Source: Streptomyces wedmorensis (GTDB lineage Bacteria > Actinomycetota > Actinomycetes > Streptomycetales > Streptomycetaceae). From it: a stretch of DNA of 45,731 nucleotides. The notes beneath the pieces were generated by a model. That model was not told where the DNA came from. It did not search any database and worked only from the letters and a program-made list of their open reading frames with translations. Positions 14,421 to 22,471 of the stretch are shown here, piece after piece (within the stretch, counting starts at the first letter, position 1; every line of letters starts with the position of its first letter). Location of the stretch: assembly GCF_000716445.1 (NCBI RefSeq), contig NZ_JNWK01000055.1, positions 1 to 45,731 on the forward strand, written 5' to 3'. The translations under genes were made by a program, and so were the position numbers.

Positions 14421-15994
14421 GCACCGACGACCGGACCACCGGCCAGGGCGGCTACCCGGGCGGCTGGGAGCCGATCCCGCAGAGCGAGGGGTACGACGGC
14501 GACGCCACCGCGTTCGTCCAGCTGCCCCCCGACTTCATGCTCGACGGCGTCCCCCTCGAAGCACCCGGCCACGGCTACGTACCGCCGATGATCACCCCGC
14601 TCCAGCCGCTCGACCGCGCCGCCACGGACCCCGCGGCGACCGGCTCCTGGACGGTCCACGTCCCGACCGAGGCCGAGCAGACCCAGTACTTCGAGCAGCC
14701 GGAGTACCCCGGACACCCGCAGTACGAGGGTCAGCCGGAGTACCCGGGCGCGGACGGCTACGCGGGCCGGCCCGCGTACCCGTCCGAGTACGACGGACAG
14801 CCCGGGTACGACGACGGGGTCGGGCAGTCCCCCTACGAGGGGCGGATCGGGCACGCCGACTACGTCCCGCGCGCCGACTACGCCGACCAGGACCCGCACG
14901 CGACCGCCGAGTGGCGCTTCGACGAGGCGGCGACGCCCGCCTCCGGCACCACCGGCCAGTGGGAGATCCCGGTCGTGGCGGCGACGCCCGACGCGGCCGG
15001 GGAGGACTCCGGCGAGTTCGCCCCGTCGACCGCGGCCTCGTACGCCGAGGCCCCGGCGACCCTGCCCGGCGGCGCTCCGGCGCCCTGGGCGCTCCCGGAG
15101 GAGCCGGCGGCGGAGGCCGTGCCCGAGGACGGCGGGGACGCCGAGGACGGCCAGGACGGCCAGGACGGCGACGAGGCCACGGCGGCCCCGGACGCCGACG
15201 AGGCCCCCGCCACCTCGGACACGACCTCCGAGCAGGCTCCGGACGGCGGTCCCGACGGCCCGGACGCCCTCGACGAGCCCCACGAGACGAGCGGCCCCGC
15301 CGAGTCCGGCGAGCAGCCCGTACGCGACGACGAGCAGTCCGCACCGGACGAGCACGACGGCGACCCGGTGGCCCCCGCGGCCACCGGCGCCACCCCCGCT
15401 CCGAACCCGTACGCCTCCACCGACAGCGACGAACACCCCCACACCTCGTACACCCTCCGGGTCAACGGGGCCGACCGGCCCGTCACCGGCTCGTGGATCG
15501 GGGAGTCCCTGCTCTACGTGCTGCGCGAGCGGCTCGGCCTCGCCGGGGCGAAGGACGGCTGCTCGCAGGGCGAGTGCGGCGCCTGCAACGTGCAGGTCGA
15601 CGGCCGGCTCGTCGCCTCGTGCCTGGTCCCGGCGGCGACCGCCGCCGGGAGCGAGGTCCGGACGGTCGAGGGCCTCGCCGCCGACGGCGAGCCGTCCGAC
15701 GTCCAGCGGGCGATGTCCAAGTGCGGCACGGTCCAGTGCGGCTTCTGCATCCCCGGCATGTGCATGACGGTGCACGACCTCCTGGAGGGCAACCACGCCC
15801 CCACGGACCTGGAGACGCGGCAGGCACTCGCCGGCAACCTGTGCCGCTGCTCCGGCTACCGGGGCGTGCTCGAAGCCGTACGGGACGTCGTCGCCGAACG
15901 CGAGGCGAGCGCCGCGGCCACCGCGGCCGAGGCCTCCGACGAGATCCGTGTCCCGCACCAGATCCCCCACCCGCACGACGGAGGCATGGCGTGA
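14417..15994 (+). CDS. Molybdenum hydroxylase 2Fe-2S subunit with long disordered N-terminal extension
   Basis: 525 residues, about three times the ~160-200 usual for this subunit. Residues 1-~340 are low complexity: first Tyr/Pro/Gly/Gln-rich with loose repeats (PEYPGHPQYEGQPEYPG, AYPSEYDGQPGYDDG), then strongly acidic Ala/Asp/Glu/Pro sequence. From ~345 the normal domain begins (YTLRVNGADRPVTGSW). The plant-type cluster is held by Cys382, Cys387, Cys390 and Cys402 and the second cluster by Cys441, Cys444, Cys476 and Cys478, so both electron-transfer centres are intact. The GTG at 14417 overlaps the FAD subunit stop by 4 nt. The extension is continuous in frame with good coding bias, so it is not a mis-called start. 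Its role is unknown; tethering or multimerisation are guesses. Confidence 0.88.
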   Translation: MSTDDRTTGQGGYPGGWEPIPQSEGYDGDATAFVQLPPDFMLDGVPLEAPGHGYVPPMITPLQPLDRAATDPAATGSWTVHVPTEAEQTQYFEQPEYPGHPQYEGQPEYPGADGYAGRPAYPSEYDGQPGYDDGVGQSPYEGRIGHADYVPRADYADQDPHATAEWRFDEAATPASGTTGQWEIPVVAATPDAAGEDSGEFAPSTAASYAEAPATLPGGAPAPWALPEEPAAEAVPEDGGDAEDGQDGQDGDEATAAPDADEAPATSDTTSEQAPDGGPDGPDALDEPHETSGPAESGEQPVRDDEQSAPDEHDGDPVAPAATGATPAPNPYASTDSDEHPHTSYTLRVNGADRPVTGSWIGESLLYVLRERLGLAGAKDGCSQGECGACNVQVDGRLVASCLVPAATAAGSEVRTVEGLAADGEPSDVQRAMSKCGTVQCGFCIPGMCMTVHDLLEGNHAPTDLETRQALAGNLCRCSGYRGVLEAVRDVVAEREASAAATAAEASDEIRVPHQIPHPHDGGMA

Positions 15995-18318
15995 GCAGCG
16001 ACGCGACCACCGCCATTCCCACGATCCCGCTCCCGGACGCCCCGGCGGCCCTGGGCCAGGAGCCGGCCGCGCACGGCCTCGGCACCTCGCTCCCGCAGGC
16101 CGAGGCACGGGCGAAGACCGAGGGCACGTTCCCGTACGCCTCCGACCTGTGGGCCGAAGGCCTGCTCTGGGCGGCGATCCTGCGCTCCCCGCACCCGCAC
16201 GCGCGGATCGTCTCCGTCGACACGTCGGCCGCGACCGCCATGCCGGGCGTACGGGCCGTGGTGACGGCCGCCGACGTGCCGGGCGCGGCGACGTACGGCC
16301 GACGGGTCGCCGACCGGCCCGTCTTCGCCTCCGACCTGGTCCGCCACCACGGCGAGGCCATCGCCGCCGTCGCCGCCGACCACCCCGACACCGCCCGGCT
16401 CGCGGCCGCCGCGATCACCGTCGACTACGAGATCCTCGACCCGGTGACCGACCCCGAGAAGGCCTTCGCGGCGGACGCGCTGCACCCCGACGGCAACCTG
16501 ATCCGCCACATTCCGCTGCGCTTCGGCGACCCGGACGCGACGGGCGAGATCGTCGTCGAGGGCCTGTACCGGATCGGCCGCCAGGACCCGGCACCGATCG
16601 GCGCCGAGGCCGGACTCGCCGTGCCCCGCCCCGACGGAGGCGTCGAGCTCTACACGGCCTCGACCGACCCGCACACCGACCGCGACCTGGCCGCCGCCTG
16701 CTTCGGCCTGCCGCCCGAGCAGGTCAGACTGGTCGTCACCGGCGTCCCCGGCGCCACCGGCGACCGCGAGGACCCCGGCTTCCAGATCCCGCTGGGCCTG
16801 CTCGCCCTGCGCACCGGCTGCCCCGTCAAGCTCACCGCCACGCGCGAGGAGTCCTTCCTCGGCCACGCCCACCGCCACCCCACCCTGCTGCGCTACCGGC
16901 ACCACGCGGACGCCGAGGGACGCCTGGTGAAGGTCGAGGCGCAGATCCTGCTCGACGCGGGCGCGTACGCCGACTCGTCGTCCGAGTCGCTCGCGGCGGC
17001 CGTCGCCTTCGCCTGCGGCCCGTACGTCGTGCCGCACGCCTTCGTCGAAGGCTGGGCCGTCCGCACCAACAACCCGCCGTCCGGCCACGTCCGGGGCGAG
17101 GGCGCGATGCAGGTGTGCGCCGCCTACGAGGCCCAGATGGACAAGCTGGCGGCCAAGCTGGGCGTGGACCCGGCCGAGCTGCGCATGCGGAACGTCATGG
17201 CCACCGGCGACATCCTGCCCACCGGCCAGACGGTCACCTGCCCGGCTCCCGTGGCCGAACTCCTCGCCGCCGTACGCGACTTCCCGCTCCCCGCGCTCCC
17301 CAAGGACACGCCCGAGGACGACTGGCTGCTGCCCGGCGGCCCCGAGGGCGCCGGCGAACCCGGCGCGGTACGACGCGGCGTGGGCTACGCCCTCGGCATG
17401 GTGCACATGCTGGGCGCTGAAGGCACCGACGAGGTCTCCACGGCGACCGTGCGGGTCATGGACGGCGTCGCCACCGTCATCTGCTCGGCCGTCGACACGG
17501 GTTCGGGCTTCTCCACCCTCGCCCGCCAGATCGTCCAGGAGACCCTCGGCATCGACGAGGTCCACGTCGCCCCCGTCGACACCGACCAGCCCCCCGCCGG
17601 CCCGGCCGCCCACGGCCGCCACACCTGGGTCTCGGGCGGCGCCGTGGAACGGGCCGCCAAGATGGTCCGCACCCAGCTCCTCCAGCCGCTGGCCCACAAG
17701 TTCGGCATGTCGACCGAACTCCTCCAGATCACCGACGGCAAGATCACCTCGTACGACGGCGTCCTCTCCACGACGGTCACCGAGGCCATGGACGGCAAGG
17801 AACTCTGGGCCACCGCCCAGTGCCGCCCCCACCCCACCGAGCCCCTCGACGACGCCGGCCAGGGCGACGCCTTCGTCGGCCTGGCCTTCTGCGCCATCCG
17901 CGCCGTCGTCGACGTCGACATCGAACTCGGCGCCGTACGCGTCGTGGAGATGGCCGTCGCCCAGGACGTCGGCCGCATCCTCAACCCCGCCCAACTCGCC
18001 GTCCGCATCGAAGCCGGCGTCACCCAGGGCGTCGGCGCGGCCCTCACCGAGAACCTCCGCACCGCCCGAGGCGTCGTCCGCCACCCCGACTTCACCGGCT
18101 ACGCACTCCCGACATCCCTGGACGCCCCGGACATTCGCATCGTGAAACTCGTCGAAGAACGCGACGTCGTCGCCCCCTTCGGCGCCAAAGCCGCCAGCGC
18201 CGTCCCCGTCGTCACCTCACCCGCCGCAGTCGCCTCAGCCGTACGCGCCGCCACCGGCCGCCCGGTCAACCGCCTCCCCATCCGCCCCCAAGCCGCCGTC
18301 GCCGTGCCCAATTCGTAA
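15991..18318 (+). CDS. Molybdopterin-binding subunit of xanthine dehydrogenase-family hydroxylase
   Basis: A 775-residue large subunit expected to bind the molybdopterin-cytosine or similar cofactor. It covers the full family fold: the hammerhead domain (~30-160; TEGTFPYASDLWAEGLLWAAILRS), then the Mo-binding domains. Several active-site motifs are altered from the usual pattern. The Gly-rich GGFGGKE-like loop is GATGDREDPGFQI, the RG-x-GAxQ segment is VRGEGAMQVCAAYE, and near the C-terminus the canonical GxGE with the catalytic base reads PFGAKAASAVP, with Ala where Glu is expected. The GTG overlaps the previous stop by 4 nt. Substrate cannot be told; with these changes xanthine itself is doubtful. 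Confidence 0.85.
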   Translation: MSSDATTAIPTIPLPDAPAALGQEPAAHGLGTSLPQAEARAKTEGTFPYASDLWAEGLLWAAILRSPHPHARIVSVDTSAATAMPGVRAVVTAADVPGAATYGRRVADRPVFASDLVRHHGEAIAAVAADHPDTARLAAAAITVDYEILDPVTDPEKAFAADALHPDGNLIRHIPLRFGDPDATGEIVVEGLYRIGRQDPAPIGAEAGLAVPRPDGGVELYTASTDPHTDRDLAAACFGLPPEQVRLVVTGVPGATGDREDPGFQIPLGLLALRTGCPVKLTATREESFLGHAHRHPTLLRYRHHADAEGRLVKVEAQILLDAGAYADSSSESLAAAVAFACGPYVVPHAFVEGWAVRTNNPPSGHVRGEGAMQVCAAYEAQMDKLAAKLGVDPAELRMRNVMATGDILPTGQTVTCPAPVAELLAAVRDFPLPALPKDTPEDDWLLPGGPEGAGEPGAVRRGVGYALGMVHMLGAEGTDEVSTATVRVMDGVATVICSAVDTGSGFSTLARQIVQETLGIDEVHVAPVDTDQPPAGPAAHGRHTWVSGGAVERAAKMVRTQLLQPLAHKFGMSTELLQITDGKITSYDGVLSTTVTEAMDGKELWATAQCRPHPTEPLDDAGQGDAFVGLAFCAIRAVVDVDIELGAVRVVEMAVAQDVGRILNPAQLAVRIEAGVTQGVGAALTENLRTARGVVRHPDFTGYALPTSLDAPDIRIVKLVEERDVVAPFGAKAASAVPVVTSPAAVASAVRAATGRPVNRLPIRPQAAVAVPNS

Positions 18319-18438
18319 CCATGTGATGTCCGTTGCTTGTGCAACCGAGAGATGCGCACTGTCGTCGTTCCTGACTACAGTGAACTTCTAGACTTGTGCG
18401 GTACACAGCATGGTGGTTCACGGGGGAGGGACGCGGGC

Positions 18439-18918
18439 ATGCAAGCTCCGATGGATGGACTGGCGGCCGGGATGCGGACGCAGGCCGTCAAATACAGCGC
18501 CGACTCCATCAGCGAATTCAAGACCGAGGTCGACAAGCTCATCGACTCGCTCGACGGCACGATGAAGGTGGCGGCCGATCCGAACGGCACCGTCTCCGCC
18601 GTCGACCGGAGCAAGTTCGGCGGCGGTGGCGCCGCTTGGGCCGAGGCGCAGAGCGCCTACGCCTCGTACTCCAAGGTGCGCCAGAGCCTGGTGGACCTGT
18701 CCAAGCTCCTCAAGGACTGCCTGGAAGGACTCGGCATCGCCGTCCTCGCCTCCCAGGAAGGCATCGAGACGATGGACGAGGACATCAAGCTGAAGATGCG
18801 CGGCATCTACGAACGCACGAAGGACGCGCACGACAAGTCCGAGCAGCAGAAGACGGAACAGGGCAACCCGCCTGCCACCGGCAGCGAGGGCACCTCGGGC
18901 GGCGGAACCTTCCAGTAG
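18439..18918 (+). CDS. WXG100-like type VII secretion-associated helical protein
   Basis: A 159-residue mostly helical protein with no signal peptide. The first ~120 residues are predicted helix-turn-helix with a central GGGGAAWAEAQSAYASY stretch (a W-x-E/G-like turn) and a second long helix, resembling WXG100/ESAT-6-type proteins. The C-terminal ~30 residues are disordered (QQKTEQGNPPATGSEGTSGG). ATG 18439 has GGGGGAGGG ~9 nt upstream; ATG 18451 is a possible alternative. It is followed at 52 bp by the PPE-like gene, a pairing reminiscent of PE/PPE or EsxA/B operons. A TAGACT -10-like element at 18389-18394 may serve this operon. Confidence 0.6.
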   Translation: MQAPMDGLAAGMRTQAVKYSADSISEFKTEVDKLIDSLDGTMKVAADPNGTVSAVDRSKFGGGGAAWAEAQSAYASYSKVRQSLVDLSKLLKDCLEGLGIAVLASQEGIETMDEDIKLKMRGIYERTKDAHDKSEQQKTEQGNPPATGSEGTSGGGTFQ

Positions 18919-18969
18919 GCGCGGCCGACACATCGGGACACACGGGGACACGGGGAAGAGGCGAAAGAG

Positions 18970-20484
18970 ATGATTCCGTCAGACGGCGGTGACGGCGGCG
19001 GAGGCGTCGGCGGAACCGACTTCCGCGGCATGAGCCACCAGCAGATGCTGACGTGGCTCAACGAGGCCAGCAGCTTCTACGTCGGCGACGCGGCCGGCGT
19101 GCTGAGCTCGACCGGTAGGAAGCTCACCGAGATCGCCGATCGACTCGTCGACCGCATGAAGGACATGGACTGGGAGGGCGAGGCGGAGAAGGCGTTCTCC
19201 GAGTGGACCCTCGCGGTGGCCAAGTCCACCTCGGACCTCGGCACTTACAGCAGCGACGGCGCGTACTGGATGGAGGGCAACGCCTCGGCCATCGCCGCGG
19301 CCGCCAGCGCCATCCCCCGGTACGTCTCCTACGAGAGCGCCAAGGCCAACCTGGAAGCCGCGCTCAAGTACCGCAACGACCCGGACTCGCAGACCATCGC
19401 CCGCGAGGCGCGGACGGCCAGCGAGGAACTCGCCACCATCGAAGGCAAGGAGCGCGCCAACCAGCAGGCCGCCGCCGCTGAGATGGAACGCCTCTCCGCC
19501 ACCTACCAGTGGTCCAGCACCCAGATGTCCGGCATGCAGCCGCCGACGTTCCCGCCTCCGCCGGGGACGTTCGTGCCGAAGGGTGACGACAGCCGAGACG
19601 ACAGCCAGTACATCGGTTCCTACCCTCAAAGCAGCGATCGCTACAGGGGCTCGGACTCGGGCACGACGCAGAACAACCGGTCGCAGCCCGACACCCGCAC
19701 CACCCCCGACACCAACGTCGTCCCGCCGTCCGGTGACCCGACCGGGCCGACGCACGTCATCCGGCCGGAGGTGCGGCCCGAGGTCCCGGTGGACCTCGGC
19801 ATCGACAGCGTGGGGACCCTGCCGCCGCCGACCACGACCGGGCCGCAGACGCCTAACCCGGGCGGCCCGCCGCCGATCACCAGGCCGGACGGCGGTACGC
19901 CGCCGATCGTTCCACCCCTCGGCGCACCCCCGATCACGGGGAAGGGCGGCCCGGGGCCGTTGGGTCCCACCGGTCCCGTCACCGGCGGCACGCGCAACCA
20001 GCTGCCCAACAGCCTGCGTGGTATGCCCGGTCCGCTGGGTGGCACCCGCGAGGGCATCAGCGGCGGCAAGCCCGTACCCCACACGCAGGGACGCCCCCAG
20101 ACGGGCATTCCGCGCAGCACCGTCATCGGCAACGAGCCCGGCGGGCGCAACGGAACCGGCATGGGCCGCGGCCCCATGGGCGGCGGTCACGGCATGGGCG
20201 GCCCGATGGGCGGCGCGGCCGGCCAGAACGGCATCAGCGGCGGACGTCGCCTCGCCGGCGAGACCGGCGGCGTCGTCGGCGGCAAGGCCCAGCGAGCCGG
20301 TACGGCCGGTGGCGCCGGTGCCGCGCGTCCCTTCACGCCCGGCGGCTCCGGCCTCGTCCGCGGAGGCACCCCGCAGTCGCGTGAGCGCGAGGAGCAGAAC
20401 GGAGAGCGTCCCGACTACCTGGTCGAGGACGAAGAGACCTGGCAGCAGGGCAACCGCCGCGTGGCCCCGCCCGTCATCGACTGA
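18970..20484 (+). CDS. WXG-domain protein with Pro/Gly-rich C-terminal region (PPE-like architecture)
   Basis: 504 residues. The N-terminal ~200 are helical, with a classic turn DWEGEAEKAFSEW (Trp68-Glu-Gly70) as in WXG100 proteins, and a coiled helix pair to ~190 (ARTASEELATIEGKERANQQ). From ~195 the chain is Pro/Gly/Thr-rich and disordered (PPTFPPPPGTF; GRGPMGGGHGMGGPMGG), ending in an acidic segment ~30 residues long (DYLVEDEETWQQGNRRVAPP). This matches a family of Streptomyces proteins encoded next to mycosins. No signal peptide, so export, if any, would be by a type VII system. It probably forms an operon with the mycosin, which begins 17 bp later. Confidence 0.7.
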   Translation: MIPSDGGDGGGGVGGTDFRGMSHQQMLTWLNEASSFYVGDAAGVLSSTGRKLTEIADRLVDRMKDMDWEGEAEKAFSEWTLAVAKSTSDLGTYSSDGAYWMEGNASAIAAAASAIPRYVSYESAKANLEAALKYRNDPDSQTIAREARTASEELATIEGKERANQQAAAAEMERLSATYQWSSTQMSGMQPPTFPPPPGTFVPKGDDSRDDSQYIGSYPQSSDRYRGSDSGTTQNNRSQPDTRTTPDTNVVPPSGDPTGPTHVIRPEVRPEVPVDLGIDSVGTLPPPTTTGPQTPNPGGPPPITRPDGGTPPIVPPLGAPPITGKGGPGPLGPTGPVTGGTRNQLPNSLRGMPGPLGGTREGISGGKPVPHTQGRPQTGIPRSTVIGNEPGGRNGTGMGRGPMGGGHGMGGPMGGAAGQNGISGGRRLAGETGGVVGGKAQRAGTAGGAGAARPFTPGGSGLVRGGTPQSREREEQNGERPDYLVEDEETWQQGNRRVAPPVID

Positions 20485-20501
20485 TCAGCGCGAGGAAGCA
20501 G

Positions 20502-21752
20502 ATGCGTACCAGCAGTATTCGTCGGAGCCGTGCCCGAGTCACCGCCTCGGCCGCCTTGGGGATGCTGCTGGTGGGCATCGCATCCGTGCCCGCTCACGCG
20601 GAGGGCATCCGGTCCCAGCAGTGGCACCTGGATGCCTTCGGCGCCGAGGAGATCTGGCAGCACAGCACGGGCGAGGGTGTCACTGTCGCGGTGATCGACT
20701 CCGGAGTGGACAAGAACAACCCGGATCTCCGCGGCCGGGTGCTCCAGGGCAAGGACTTCGCCCCCGATGAGTCGGGCGATCAGTTCACCGACTACGACGG
20801 CCACGGCACGGGGATGGCCGGACTGATCGCCGGCACCGGGGCGAGGGACGGCGGGAACGGGGCTTTCGGCCTGGCGCCGGACGCCAAGATCCTGCCGCTC
20901 CGAGTTCCCGGGCTTGAAGCGGGCGACGGCAGCGTGGCCGAGGGCGACGAGAGGTTCAACCGCATCGTTCCTCAGGCCATCAGGTACGCAGCCGATTCCG
21001 GCGCCCAGATCATCAACATCTCTCTGGGATCCGAAGCGGGCTCGCAGGCACTCACCGACTCGGTGAAGTACGCGTTGGGCAAGGGTTCCCTCGTCTTCGC
21101 CTCCGTCGGGAACAGCGGTGACAAGAGCAATCCGATCGAGTACCCGGGCGCGACCCCCGGTGTAGTCGGTGTCGGCGCCGTCGACAACAAGGGCAAGCGC
21201 ATCCCCATGTCCCAGCACGGCGACCAGGTCGACGTCGTCGCCCCCGGCAAGGACACCGTCCACGCCTGCGGTGGCGGCACCGGTCTCTGCAAGTCGAGCG
21301 GTACCAGTGACGCCACCGCCCTCGCCTCCGCGTCCGCCGCGCTCCTCTGGTCGAAGCACCCCGACTGGACCAACAACCAGGTCCTGAAGGTCATGCTCAA
21401 CACCATCGCCGCGCCCTCCGGCGGCGAGAAGCGCAGCGACTACGTCGGCTACGGCGCCCTGCGCCCCCTCCGTACGCTGAAGACGCCCGGCGATCCCGGC
21501 CCGGCCGATGTCCGGCCGATCGACGACCTGACCGAGGCGGCGCCGACGGCGACGGCCACGCCGTCCAGTGGCGACGACCTGCCGTCGGCGGACCCGGCGC
21601 CCGAGGAGTCGTCGGCGACCCCGGCCCCCGCGGCGCAGGCGTCCGCGGCCGAGGGGGGGAACACCGCTCTGTGGATCGGCCTCGGGATCGGCGCGGCCGT
21701 GCTGGTCGGTGCCGCCGTCGCCGTACCGGTTCTCCGTTCACGGCGGGGCTGA
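20502..21752 (+). CDS. Type VII secretion-associated subtilisin-like protease (mycosin)
   Basis: A 416-residue membrane-anchored serine protease. A Sec signal peptide (residues 1-33, ending VPAHA) precedes the subtilase domain with the triad Asp66 (VIDSGVD), His101 (DGHGTGMAGLIAG) and Ser269 (SSGTSDATALAS), plus oxyanion Asn204 (SVGNSGD). Cys256 and Cys263 flank the approach to the catalytic Ser and may form a disulfide, as in mycosins. A Pro/Ala/Thr linker (~330-385) leads to a single C-terminal transmembrane helix (~388-410) and basic tail, placing the catalytic domain outside. Mycosins stabilise or process ESX/type VII components in actinobacteria. It sits downstream of two WXG-like genes but without EccB/C/D/E nearby. 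Confidence 0.9.
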   Translation: MRTSSIRRSRARVTASAALGMLLVGIASVPAHAEGIRSQQWHLDAFGAEEIWQHSTGEGVTVAVIDSGVDKNNPDLRGRVLQGKDFAPDESGDQFTDYDGHGTGMAGLIAGTGARDGGNGAFGLAPDAKILPLRVPGLEAGDGSVAEGDERFNRIVPQAIRYAADSGAQIINISLGSEAGSQALTDSVKYALGKGSLVFASVGNSGDKSNPIEYPGATPGVVGVGAVDNKGKRIPMSQHGDQVDVVAPGKDTVHACGGGTGLCKSSGTSDATALASASAALLWSKHPDWTNNQVLKVMLNTIAAPSGGEKRSDYVGYGALRPLRTLKTPGDPGPADVRPIDDLTEAAPTATATPSSGDDLPSADPAPEESSATPAPAAQASAAEGGNTALWIGLGIGAAVLVGAAVAVPVLRSRRG

Positions 21753-21767
21753 GCGGACTCGTCTGCC

Positions 21768-22430
21768 GTGACGGACATGCGCTCAGCGCCGGCACGCATC
21801 GGTGCGGCCATCGCCGTCGCCGTGGTTCTCACGGGCTGCGGTGGTGGCGACGGCGGGGACGGTGCGAAGGAGCCGGAGGGTCTGCGGGCGGCCGAGGTCT
21901 GCGGGGGTTTCGCCAAGGACGCCGACGCCACGGCGGCGCTCAAGGCCGTCCTGGGCGGCGCGCGTTTCGAGGACGACCTGTCGAAGCGCGACAGGGCTCT
22001 CGCCAGGCTGCGTGACGACGCCGCCGCGCCCTGGGCCGACTCGTACCGGCCGCAGCCGGTGAAGTACTGCGGCCTGCGGCCCGCCGAGGGCGGTCAGAAG
22101 GACCTCAAGGTGGAGGTGGGCGCGGTGGGCAAGGGGCCTTACCTGGGCCCGGAGCTCGCCGAGTCGGTGACCTCCTACGCCTCGGGGCTCGAAGCCTTCT
22201 CCTCCGCCGGCATCGGCCGCGTCTACTTCTCCTGCCGTCCCGAGGCGACCGCCCACACCATCGTCGTCGGGACGACCGCCTGGGGCCCGGCGGGCGTTCC
22301 GGACACGGACCTGGACCAGCGGACGCGGCTGGTCACCCTCGCCAACGCGGCGGCCCGGGACGTCGCCGCCGAGCTGGGGTGCACCGACACGGGGCTCGTC
22401 GAGGGCGTGCCCGCGAAGACGCGGCCGTGA
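21768..22430 (+). CDS. Four-cysteine lipoprotein A of the type VII-like island
   Basis: About 220 residues, 15 bp after the mycosin. A short lipoprotein signal peptide ends in the lipobox VVLTGCGG, followed by a Gly/Asp-rich linker and a ~180-residue globular domain. After the lipid-anchor Cys, the mature protein has exactly four further cysteines: VCGGF, KYCGLRP, YFSCRPE and AELGCTD. The same four positions recur in the two lipoproteins at 31064 and 31726, so these are paralogues with two likely disulfides. No known domain recognised. The start may be GTG 21768 or ATG 21777; both keep the signal peptide. Probably cotranscribed with the mycosin. Confidence 0.75.
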   Translation: MTDMRSAPARIGAAIAVAVVLTGCGGGDGGDGAKEPEGLRAAEVCGGFAKDADATAALKAVLGGARFEDDLSKRDRALARLRDDAAAPWADSYRPQPVKYCGLRPAEGGQKDLKVEVGAVGKGPYLGPELAESVTSYASGLEAFSSAGIGRVYFSCRPEATAHTIVVGTTAWGPAGVPDTDLDQRTRLVTLANAAARDVAAELGCTDTGLVEGVPAKTRP

Positions 22431-22471
22431 GTACGCCGTGCCGCCGGCCGTGAGGTCGCCGTGCCGGTGGA

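Noticed and set aside
13685..16108. An 807-codon open frame on the minus strand across the molybdenum hydroxylase operon
   Set aside because: It runs antisense to three clearly recognisable genes with correct overlaps; its product is Arg/Gly/Pro/Val-rich low complexity, as expected from the reverse frame of high-G+C coding DNA.
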